From assembly GCA_009843785.1 (NCBI GenBank), contig VYCT01000025.1, positions 1 to 44,456 on the forward strand: a stretch of 44,456 bases of DNA. The letters run 5' to 3'. The notes under the pieces are model-generated. The model searched no databases and was not told the origin of the DNA. It worked only from the letters and a program-made list of their open reading frames with translations. Position numbers and translations under genes: made by a program. Positions 35,405-43,913 of this stretch are shown in pieces. Position 1 is the first letter of the stretch. Each line of letters begins with the position of its first letter. This stretch comes from Candidatus Poribacteria bacterium. Its GTDB lineage: Bacteria; Poribacteria; WGA-4E; WGA-3G.

Positions 35405-38400
35405 GGTTATGCCATCCTTGGGACTCAGAGTCAGTAATGCCTTAAATGCCTCCGATGCTTTTTTAGGTTGTTCAGTGCTTTCGTAGAAAATTGCCAACCT
35501 GCGATGCGCTTGGTGTGATTCTGGATTCTTTTGCACGGCTGCCACAAGTTTTTGCTCGCGGTCGGGGGCATCTGTGGCGCGGCTCACTAACCGCGTCGCG
35601 CTCCGAAAATTCCAAGAATAGAGCGTCTGTCCGTACCGGTCGCGTTGACCGGCGAGATGCAATGCTCGTTCTGCTATGTTTTCGGCATCCTGTTCTTGCC
35701 CAAGTCGCTCTAAATGTTGGCTCAAGTCCATTAGAAAATTCGGGTCGCGCTCACCCATCGCCAAGTCCGCCGTTTTCTTAGCAACAGCAACAGCCTGCTG
35801 TTTAAAGCCGGCATCATGGAGTTTTTCGGAAAACTGGTGAAGCTCTCGAACCCCGCTCGGCGAGTTCAAAAGTTTTGCTACCAAGTCACGAACGCTGCTA
35901 CTGTTATCTGTGTGCATAGCAACTTGTAGCATCAGGTCATAATATTGACGACGGTTCCTCGGTTCTACTTCAATGAGTTCTTCAAGCAGTGCCAGTGCTG
36001 TTTCGTGTTGCCCAGTTTGCATGGAGGCAAAGACAGTGTTAACTTTGAGTGTAAGGTCGTCCGAGAATTCTTTTTGCAACGCGGAGAGAACCTCTTGTGC
36101 TTTGTCACGTTGACCATTCCACCAATAACAGTAACTCAATGCTAAACCGGGATAGATACGCCCCCTGCCTTCTGTAGAATTGAACTCAGCCTGTAATTTG
36201 ACGTACAGGGTTTCTTGCTGATTTTTCAACAACAAGCGATTGAAAATCTGCTGCAAATACTGCAGCCGATCTTGGTTGTAATATGTCGTTGGCGAGGGAT
36301 AGGTTACCTGCATCGAGGTATAACCGGTGTAGGAAGGCGTAGAATATGCAAGTTTTGCGACGCGTTGGGGAGTTGTGGTGTTCGGTTTAGTGTGTTCCAA
36401 AAAGTTCCAAAAGAACTCAGTCGCTTTCTCAATGTTCCCCTGACGAAGGTAAGCCTCCGCCAAGGTTTGATAGACCCTAACATACTGTCGGTGTTGTTGT
36501 CCGAGAGAAGGTGCTCTGATCGTTGGTGCTCGGGAAGAGGCCGCTGAAGCAATCGGAATCGGAAATTCGGCAATAACTTTCTCCGCTGCGTCCATCTTGT
36601 CCATCAAAACAAGGACATCGACCAGCATAACGCCGGTACTGAGATCGGGGACTTGGACACCTTTAAGTTCGGCCAACAGTTTTTCGGCATCTGCTTTTTC
36701 GCCACGACGATAGAGCTTCTCAGTGTATTGTATGATATACTGATGCCGTGCTTCAGGGGTCAACTCGGTCACTTCATCCAGATGTTTTTTGAATGTTTCA
36801 TAATTGAGGTTGTCCTGCATGACTTGGTGCAACCGGACGGTTTGATAGACTGGATCATTCGGCGAAGTGGCAAGCAGCTGATCAGTAATTTTTCTTGTTT
36901 TGTCAGTGTTATCGGTCAGTGTGTAGAATTGTGCTAACAGTTCGAGCGTCTGAATATCCTGCGGGTTCGCGTTAACCTTCGCCTCAAATTGGCTAATCAG
37001 TCTATTCAGTGTTCCCTTCTGTTGCGCGATTGCCGTCAATTGGACGAGTGCCCCGGCTTGTGCCTCTTCAAAACTTGTAGGTACCCATCGCAGTCTATTT
37101 CTTCCACTAAATGGTGGTCTGAGAATCTGATTGACCAGACTTCGCGCGCGGTAGAATTTTTTCGTATTAAGACTGGAGGGTACTGATGTTGCGTAATTTG
37201 GACTTATCGTTATGTCCTTTGTCATATTTCTGGGCGGAGTGGGCATCTCCAAGATTTGTTGGAAATAGAGTTGCGCGCGTTCTAATTCGTTCATTTCAAC
37301 CAACGCTGCACCAAGTTGATAGATAGTTGTGGCATCCTGTGCATTCTCGGCTGCGCGCGCCAGCGTAAAAAGGGCTTCATCCAGTAATCCGTGGCGGATG
37401 AGCAAGGTTGAGAGTTTGAGATCTGCTTCAAGCGTCTGATTTTTTGTGTGTAGCAGTTTTGTCCACGCCTGGATTGCCTCTTGCTCACGGCCGGCATCGA
37501 ATAACAACTCGCCGAGTTTTTGTTGATGACGAGGGTCTGGCTGGACCTTGACGAGTTTCTGTTGGTAGGCGAGCGCGTCCTTATTATCACCAAGGGCGAG
37601 GTTGATTTTTACCAGTTGTGCCAGCAATTCGGGATTTTCGCGCTCCCGATCTAATGCTTGCGCCAATTGGAAACGCGCACTGGGTAAGTCACCCTCCATC
37701 TGATAGACCTCTGCTAATGCCAAGACAGCTGCTATACTGGACGTATTCACTTTTGACAACTGCTTCAATTTTTCTTCAAACGCATTGCGCTGGCCCAAGT
37801 CATAATATATCTCAGCAAGAGGCTTGACAAAAGCGAGTTTATTGCTCACATTTTTGCTCAATTCCCAACACCGCCAGTACTGTGTGAGTGCTTGTTGAGG
37901 TTTGCCTGAAAGTTTGTAAATCGCTGCAAGTTCCACGCGAATGTCGGTTGCATCAGGGCGCAGGCGAATCGCATCCTTGAGATTGTTGATAGCATTATCG
38001 TAATTTCCAGATTGTTTTGCGATTTCTGCAAGCAGCTGATATCCTTCCGGGTTACGCGGGTTATGTGCGATTACCTGCTTTGCTGCAGTTTTCGCGGCTT
38101 CTAAATCCATCGCGTTTAGATGGATGCGCGCGATGTGCGTATAGTATTCCCGGGCATTCGCACTGTCAATATTTGTTAGATGGGTGTAGATCGCATTCGC
38201 ATCATCGCGTCTACCTTGCTTAACGTAGATCTCCGCGAGCCATCGGTTCACGGTGACATCGTCAGGACGGAGTGCTTTCGCTTTCAAAAGCACTTCAAGC
38301 GCGTAAGTAGTGTTCTCCAACTTCAGATACATCTTGGTAAGTCTTTTATGCTTCGCGAAGATGTCGGTATCAGGGATGCCCGGTTTCTCAAGTGCCACCT

Positions 38401-40114
38401 CCATCGCCTCAATGTGATCTACGAGTGTCCCTTGCCGCCGGTAGATTTCAATCCGCTGGTTATCCATCTCCTCAGCGAAAAACGCGTTCGGTGCAAGTTT
38501 TTCGGCTTCCGTGTATTCGGCGAGTGCTGCAGCGTAGTCTTTGTTTACCATGAGCCGCTTCGCTAAGGTTTCACGGTAACGATAGACATCAGGCATCAAT
38601 TCAACTGTCTTTTGACTCGCGGCTATTGCTTCGGCGTGAAAATTCTTTGTGTCGAGCAGTTGGGCCAACCGATCATAATTCTCAGAAACGGCTTTGTCCG
38701 GAGCGACCATCTGATTCCATGTCTCAAGTGCCTTTTCACGATTGCCTTGGCGGAAGTAGAATTCGCCGAAATACTCAATATAGTCGAGATTGCTCGGCGC
38801 AAGCACAATCGCTTTTTGATATGCCGCAGCGGCATCTTCCATCCATTCATTGCTGGCGTAGATTTCGGCGAGGATGAGGTGTGTCCCTGCATTCTCCGGG
38901 TCGCGGTCAATCATCCGTTGATACGTTGCCCGTGCTTTGTCTTCGTCTTCCAGATGTAGGTACAATTCACCAAGTTCGCGATAGATGCCGAAATCGTCAG
39001 GGTTTTGTTCGCTCAAAGATTCATAAGCCGCCGCAGCGTCTTCATATCTTTCAGCATTCCGAAATGCTGCGATGAGATTCAAGCGCAAGTTCGCATCGGT
39101 TGGGGCAAGTTCCACCGCCTTTTGATATGTTGCGAGGCCTTCTTCGGGCTGCTGATTCTCAATATACGCGGCAGCGAGCAAACCGAGGACCTCTGGTTCG
39201 TTCGCGGTTGCTTCAAGTTTCTTTTGGTAGTATTCAATTAAGCCTTCCCAGTCCCCATCCGCAGCGTAAATCCCGATAATACGATGTTGGAGGTCTTTAC
39301 GGAGCCAGTTGCCCGGTGCTGTCAACGCCAGTGCTGTATCGTAACTCCCAATAGCAGCCGCGTAGTTGCCGTTCGCCTCGTGGATATTCCCAATTTCGCG
39401 ACGACTTAGACACACGCGGTACGGATCGTCGCCTTTGAACCGAATGATTGCCGCGTGCTGTGCGATTGCCTGTTCGTAGAGTTCCTGCTCGCGGAGTAAA
39501 TCCGCAAGTTCAATCCGTGTAAAGATATTCTCTGGGTCGAGTTCCGCGATCTTCGTCCATGCTGAGATTGCTTCATCAACCCGGTCTCGCCGGAAATATG
39601 CGCTGCCAAGGGCTTTGTAGATCGCAGTAAGGTCTTCGAGCGTACCGGTTTGCGTCTCCTCAGCGATTTTTGCCGCTTGGTTCAATGATCCAATCGCGTT
39701 TTCATGTTGAAGCAATATCGCGTGCGCCTGTCCGAGCGCAAAATGTGGGTAGTAATTGTTCGGTGCAAGTTCAGCTGCGCGTTGATAGGCTTTGACAGCC
39801 TCAGCGTCTTTTCCAAGGCGTTTGTAGATATGTCCTAAGATCAGTTGCGGGTTCGGGTTATCCGGTTTTGCTTGCACTTCTGCCTGATAATCGGCGACCA
39901 TCGCTTCTAAACCGGCACCTTCAAGATAAAACTGGTAGAGCCGGTCAAACGTGTTTCCCTCTTTCGGCTTACGGCTCAGCATGAGTTTATAGCGTTCAAT
40001 GATTTTTGCATCGTTCGCTTCATCTTGCGCAAGAAGCAGTGGTGAAAGGGAGAGGGTGAAGAGGATCAGACACAGAAGGAACGCGACAACATGAGATTTT
40101 CCTCGTCCAATCAT
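35402..40114 (-). CDS. Exported TPR protein (N-terminal 1570 residues before in-frame stop)
   Basis: The 1570-residue reading frame opens with a signal peptide (hydrophobic core about residues 9-27, then LLLAQDE) and consists of TPR units throughout. It aligns nearly end to end with the N-terminal half of the 2981-residue protein, including KIIERYKLML and FDRLYQFYLEGAGLEAMV near the start and a matching Tyr/Pro/Ser-rich break near 1230-1260. The two genes are therefore tandem paralogues. The frame stops at a single TGA, and homology continues in frame to 34310, giving about 1930 codons in total. An ideal AAGGAGGT lies seven bases before the ATG. A protein ending here would still be secreted and structured, so it may be functional despite truncation. 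Confidence 0.88.
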   Translation of the reverse strand: MIGRGKSHVVAFLLCLILFTLSLSPLLLAQDEANDAKIIERYKLMLSRKPKEGNTFDRLYQFYLEGAGLEAMVADYQAEVQAKPDNPNPQLILGHIYKRLGKDAEAVKAYQRAAELAPNNYYPHFALGQAHAILLQHENAIGSLNQAAKIAEETQTGTLEDLTAIYKALGSAYFRRDRVDEAISAWTKIAELDPENIFTRIELADLLREQELYEQAIAQHAAIIRFKGDDPYRVCLSRREIGNIHEANGNYAAAIGSYDTALALTAPGNWLRKDLQHRIIGIYAADGDWEGLIEYYQKKLEATANEPEVLGLLAAAYIENQQPEEGLATYQKAVELAPTDANLRLNLIAAFRNAERYEDAAAAYESLSEQNPDDFGIYRELGELYLHLEDEDKARATYQRMIDRDPENAGTHLILAEIYASNEWMEDAAAAYQKAIVLAPSNLDYIEYFGEFYFRQGNREKALETWNQMVAPDKAVSENYDRLAQLLDTKNFHAEAIAASQKTVELMPDVYRYRETLAKRLMVNKDYAAALAEYTEAEKLAPNAFFAEEMDNQRIEIYRRQGTLVDHIEAMEVALEKPGIPDTDIFAKHKRLTKMYLKLENTTYALEVLLKAKALRPDDVTVNRWLAEIYVKQGRRDDANAIYTHLTNIDSANAREYYTHIARIHLNAMDLEAAKTAAKQVIAHNPRNPEGYQLLAEIAKQSGNYDNAINNLKDAIRLRPDATDIRVELAAIYKLSGKPQQALTQYWRCWELSKNVSNKLAFVKPLAEIYYDLGQRNAFEEKLKQLSKVNTSSIAAVLALAEVYQMEGDLPSARFQLAQALDRERENPELLAQLVKINLALGDNKDALAYQQKLVKVQPDPRHQQKLGELLFDAGREQEAIQAWTKLLHTKNQTLEADLKLSTLLIRHGLLDEALFTLARAAENAQDATTIYQLGAALVEMNELERAQLYFQQILEMPTPPRNMTKDITISPNYATSVPSSLNTKKFYRARSLVNQILRPPFSGRNRLRWVPTSFEEAQAGALVQLTAIAQQKGTLNRLISQFEAKVNANPQDIQTLELLAQFYTLTDNTDKTRKITDQLLATSPNDPVYQTVRLHQVMQDNLNYETFKKHLDEVTELTPEARHQYIIQYTEKLYRRGEKADAEKLLAELKGVQVPDLSTGVMLVDVLVLMDKMDAAEKVIAEFPIPIASAASSRAPTIRAPSLGQQHRQYVRVYQTLAEAYLRQGNIEKATEFFWNFLEHTKPNTTTPQRVAKLAYSTPSYTGYTSMQVTYPSPTTYYNQDRLQYLQQIFNRLLLKNQQETLYVKLQAEFNSTEGRGRIYPGLALSYCYWWNGQRDKAQEVLSALQKEFSDDLTLKVNTVFASMQTGQHETALALLEELIEVEPRNRRQYYDLMLQVAMHTDNSSSVRDLVAKLLNSPSGVRELHQFSEKLHDAGFKQQAVAVAKKTADLAMGERDPNFLMDLSQHLERLGQEQDAENIAERALHLAGQRDRYGQTLYSWNFRSATRLVSRATDAPDREQKLVAAVQKNPESHQAHRRLAIFYESTEQPKKASEAFKALLTLSPKDGIT

Positions 40115-40303
40115 AAAGGATACCTCCTTGAAAAAACGCGCAGCATTATTCGGAAAACTTAAATCTCAGTACGCGGAACTATCTACTCCCGCACAACAAC
40201 TTGTAGTGGTGAGAAGGGAATTTGTGTGAGTTATATTAACAAATTTCGTTTTTGGTAGGGAATATCAATATATCTATCATACTACAGTGTAACACAATTT
40301 AAA
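40115..40303. other. Intergenic region between WD40 and TPR genes
   Basis: Besides the ribosome site of the TPR gene (AAGGAGGT complement at 40122-40129), this AT-rich 189-base gap shows no strong promoter pair, terminator or repeat. Near its TPR-gene end it shares AATGCTGC with the matching position upstream of the giant TPR gene, consistent with duplication of the leader. Confidence 0.4.
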
Positions 40304-43273
40304 TTATTGCGCAAGTCCTATTTCTTCTAACTGACTAATCTTCAAATCGTCAAACGGCTTTCCGTCAGTATCAGTAATGCGCAGGTAGAATCCCCAGCCG
40401 CCTACTTCCTCACATACTTTGACGAGGATACTGTTTTTCCCCGGTTTGAGTGTCACTGGAATCGTATAATTATCAATGACTGCAGAAAAGGCTTTGGTAT
40501 GGGTAAATACCTGTTCCCCATTAAGCCATATTTTCCCTTGATCGTCACTATCAAATTTAAGTAGGATTTCCCGTTCATCAGGTGAAGTAACGGTTGCAAA
40601 CGCATAGGCGACACCCCAATCAATGTTGTCTCCGAGACTGATATAGCCGTTGAGGATATTGTCTTCGCTTTTTTGCCAATGTATTTGTCCATCTATACCA
40701 TCATATTTTTCGGTTAGCTCAATCTGTGTTGCGTCTTCAGGAATGTAGGCGGTATTGTAACCGATACCCTGTGCATTGTCAAATGGGGTGAGCACTAACC
40801 ATGCATCCTCAATGATGAAGCCGGTTTTTTGAATATGTGATTCTGCCTTCTCAGACATATCGTTGTCGCGATAGAACCCCGCCAATAGAAGGTGAATATT
40901 TAATTGAACGCTCAGTTTGTCAGGTATAGCCTCCATCAATTTGTTCAGCATATCAAGGTAGCGTTTTTGGTCGTTGGGATTTTTGCCCATTTCAACAATC
41001 TGTGCAATCAGTTGGCGTTGAGAACTCCCAAACGTTGTTGTCTCCAATTCGCTTTTGAAGTGCGCGAACGCATTTTTCCATCTGTTTTCGAGATAGGTCT
41101 GTTCTACTGTCGAGATATAACGTGCGTTTGCCTCATTGTCTGCGGTGCGTTCAACAAATTTCAACACTGTTTCCGAACGCGCTTCTGTGTTTTGAAGTAC
41201 TTCACCAGTTTCAGGATTTCGCGCGGTCGTAAGGACTTCAGCCCAATCCCATAGGAGGACTGTACCGTCTCCACCCGCGCTAACGAGCGTTTTGCCATCG
41301 GGTGAAAATGCTAACGCATTCACACCATTTGTGTGTCCATTAAGCGTTATGAGTTTATTGCCGGTGGCCAGGTCCCATAACTCGATACCGCCGCTCTGTA
41401 TAAGTCCAGCAACAAGCACTGTGTTATCTGGTGAAAACACTAACGCTTCTGCCCATACTTCCGGCTCGTATGACATTTCCTTAAAACCGATCCGTTTCAG
41501 GTTTCCCAACAAACGGAGCTGCTTCATAGTGCCTACGGCAAGCGGCGAGCCGTCTGACGCGAATACCACATCCACAATGGGATCCCGATAACTCTGGCCT
41601 ATCGGTGGCTCTTCTTCAAAGAAGGAGGTCAATGCGATTCCGGCTTCTACGTCCAACATCTGAACGTCGCCGCCCATAGTACCACAGGCGATTTTTCCGC
41701 CATCTGGTGAAAATGTCAAGGTTCTGATGATGGGCTGGTGCTGATTTTCAGGGGCATCCTTCGGAACTATTAGAGGTATATCGAACGTTTTGCCCGTCTT
41801 TGTATGCCACAAGTGGATTGCGCCCGAACGGCTGCCAGCTACGGTTTTTGCGTCCGGTGAAAACGTAAGGTCTGAAGCACTTTGAGGTGAGGTTGCTAAT
41901 TCGCGTCCGGTGCTGACCTCCGTCAACCGCAGCATATAATTCAACCACGGTTCAGATGAATTCGTGTCTCTCCCATAGAAGACGAGTTTTGTTCCGTCTG
42001 GCGAAAATGCTAAATCTGGAAACCAATTCGGATACTTTCTGCTCTCAAGCGTCATTTGCGTCTGGAGTGTGGTTTTTTGGGATTTCTTCAGATCCCAAAG
42101 GGTAATTATCCCGTTATACGCGACACTCGCAATTGTGGAACTGTCTTTGTAGAAAGTTACGCCTCTCAGCCAGGATAGATGTCCAGTGATACGTTTCTGT
42201 AGCGGATCCCCCGTCTTGATATTCCAAAACTGAATAGTGCCATCTGTGCTCCCGCTGGCAAGCGTGGTGCTATCGGGTGAAAACGCTAACGCGTCAATAT
42301 GACTAAAATGATTTGTAAAGATGGCGAGCGACTCACAGGTAGTGGCATCCCACAATTGCACTGTACCATATTCACTTCCACTGGCAAGCAATTTCCCGTC
42401 GGGTGAGAACGCTAATACATAATCGTCTGGCCAACCGTGCCCTTTTTGGAGGGTGATCGGTTCGTTATCACTGGTAGTATCCCATAGTTCTACTGAATCC
42501 CTATTTGCACTGGCGAGCTGCGTGCTGTCCGGTGAAAACGCTAACGCTAAAACGCTGTTGTCCGCCATCACTCGATCCGGTAACCGGATCCGCTCTGCAT
42601 GTTCTCTGAGCGTGGATAACTTTTTATCCGTTCTCGTATCCCATAACGCGATGTTTCCGTTTCTATTTCCGATGGCGATTTTATCTTCCGTGAGCGCATA
42701 GGTTTCAAGATGGACATAACCGGGACGTTTGCCTAATTGACTCACAGTTCGCTTACCGGTTTCAATATCTAATCGATTAATTGTGTCCCTGGATTTATCA
42801 AGGCTGATAAATGTCTTGCCATCTTGAGAGAAGCGCATCACTGCGGCAGCAGATGGCATATCTCGGAATTCTATTTGCTGACCGGTGGCTATCTCCCAGA
42901 CTTCTACTCCGTTTTCCCAGCGACTCCCACCGAGATTGGAGAAGTAATCACCACCACCGTTGACAAGGAAACGACCATCTGGCGAAAAAGCAATGGATTC
43001 ACATATCCCCGCGAATAGAGATATTTCTTCGCCAGTTTTCACATCGTACAGCCACACACCGATGTCCGTTCCGACAGCGAGTTGCCTGCCGTCCGGTGAA
43101 AACTGGATCGCGTTAATACCTCCTTTTCCCAGTCGCGCTTTCGCCGCGTTCGGCAATTCCCACTGCGGATAAGTATCAACAATTTCGTCGGTTTGTGCAC
43201 CGGCAAACGGTAGTAGGCAGGTTATAAGATATAAGATACATACGATAGTGGTTTGCTTTTCTCGTCCGAACAT
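40304..43273 (-). CDS. Exported WD40 protein with C-terminal jelly-roll-like module
   Basis: The 989-residue protein has a signal peptide (cleavage near FAGAQ, residue 27). Some 14 WD40-like units follow at about 50-680, recognised by repeats of AFSPDG-x-x-LASG and LWD, enough for two seven-bladed propellers. A helical segment lies at about 690-795. The last roughly 190 residues, with FDSDDQGKIWLNGE and ILVKVC, closely match the C terminus of the 2981-residue TPR protein. WD40 propellers bind proteins; the end module looks like a sugar-binding beta sandwich. The start has AAGGAAA eight bases upstream. The opening MFGREKQ resembles the MSKREKC and MIGRGKS openings of the two TPR proteins, suggesting a shared export signal and a shared role. 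Confidence 0.9.
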   Translation of the reverse strand: MFGREKQTTIVCILYLITCLLPFAGAQTDEIVDTYPQWELPNAAKARLGKGGINAIQFSPDGRQLAVGTDIGVWLYDVKTGEEISLFAGICESIAFSPDGRFLVNGGGDYFSNLGGSRWENGVEVWEIATGQQIEFRDMPSAAAVMRFSQDGKTFISLDKSRDTINRLDIETGKRTVSQLGKRPGYVHLETYALTEDKIAIGNRNGNIALWDTRTDKKLSTLREHAERIRLPDRVMADNSVLALAFSPDSTQLASANRDSVELWDTTSDNEPITLQKGHGWPDDYVLAFSPDGKLLASGSEYGTVQLWDATTCESLAIFTNHFSHIDALAFSPDSTTLASGSTDGTIQFWNIKTGDPLQKRITGHLSWLRGVTFYKDSSTIASVAYNGIITLWDLKKSQKTTLQTQMTLESRKYPNWFPDLAFSPDGTKLVFYGRDTNSSEPWLNYMLRLTEVSTGRELATSPQSASDLTFSPDAKTVAGSRSGAIHLWHTKTGKTFDIPLIVPKDAPENQHQPIIRTLTFSPDGGKIACGTMGGDVQMLDVEAGIALTSFFEEEPPIGQSYRDPIVDVVFASDGSPLAVGTMKQLRLLGNLKRIGFKEMSYEPEVWAEALVFSPDNTVLVAGLIQSGGIELWDLATGNKLITLNGHTNGVNALAFSPDGKTLVSAGGDGTVLLWDWAEVLTTARNPETGEVLQNTEARSETVLKFVERTADNEANARYISTVEQTYLENRWKNAFAHFKSELETTTFGSSQRQLIAQIVEMGKNPNDQKRYLDMLNKLMEAIPDKLSVQLNIHLLLAGFYRDNDMSEKAESHIQKTGFIIEDAWLVLTPFDNAQGIGYNTAYIPEDATQIELTEKYDGIDGQIHWQKSEDNILNGYISLGDNIDWGVAYAFATVTSPDEREILLKFDSDDQGKIWLNGEQVFTHTKAFSAVIDNYTIPVTLKPGKNSILVKVCEEVGGWGFYLRITDTDGKPFDDLKISQLEEIGLAQ

Positions 43274-43331
43274 GTGAGATTTTCCTTATATCAGTTTCCA
43301 GTTTCCAGAGGATCCGCAAACCCCCTCTCTA

Positions 43332-43359
43332 ACTGGCCACTGGTTACTGGTGACTGGTA
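43332..43359. repeat. Four tandem 7-base units (ACTGGNN)
   Basis: ACTGGCC, ACTGGTT, ACTGGTG and ACTGGTA follow one another, with a partial fifth unit. A similar CAGTTTC doublet lies at about 43292-43305. Both are in the 157-base gap upstream of the WD40 gene, in which no clear promoter was found. The function is unknown; repeated operator-like sites or slippage are possible. Confidence 0.5.
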
Positions 43360-43430
43360 ACTTCTTCTAAACGTGCTTACCGGGCAGGAGAACGAGCAAT
43401 GGCACCGCCATTGCGTTAGCATCCACAGCC

Positions 43431-43913
43431 TCAGCCGCCCGATATCTGTACAGGTTCGGTAGTATCTGGCTCAGGGGGTGCTATTGTACTATCAAGGTCT
43501 CCATAGCAGAGCGCGAACCCCCCCTTACCGAACCATGAACCCAGCGTCAAGCGGAAATTATCAATGTCGTTGTGGGACAAAAAACCTGTCCGCTTAGTGT
43601 GATCGTGCCGCGCAACAAAATAGTGGCGGCCACGCCAGCGCAGTTCGCCGTTCATTGAAATACGATAGGCGGTGTTCGGGATAGGATCCGCATCGTTGGA
43701 ATTGACATACTCAAGCGGTATCTTAAGTGCCTCGATGAAATCCTCCAACGAACCACCTTCTCGGTAATAAGCGAGGATGTCATTCCAATCTGCAAGCCGG
43801 ACCCCTACGCCTAATGTTTCCTTACACGCAGCTTTGAGGTCGCCTGTCTCGTCCAAATCATGCGCAAGGACGTAAAAGTTTTTGTAACTCGCTGCAATTT
43901 GTTTTTTTGGCAT
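43431..43913 (-). CDS. Hypothetical small acidic protein, 160 residues
   Basis: I do not recognise this family. It has no signal peptide or membrane segment. The N-terminal half looks helical (KNFYVLAHDLDETGDLKAAC). The middle has an aromatic-rich beta pattern (NGELRWRGRHYFVARHD), and the tail is Pro/Thr-rich. AAGGAG lies nine bases before the ATG, supporting real translation, and the stop is TGA. It is the first gene of the minus-strand block at this edge, 157 bases upstream of the WD40 gene, and may or may not share its transcript. Confidence 0.7.
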   Translation of the reverse strand: MPKKQIAASYKNFYVLAHDLDETGDLKAACKETLGVGVRLADWNDILAYYREGGSLEDFIEALKIPLEYVNSNDADPIPNTAYRISMNGELRWRGRHYFVARHDHTKRTGFLSHNDIDNFRLTLGSWFGKGGFALCYGDLDSTIAPPEPDTTEPVQISGG

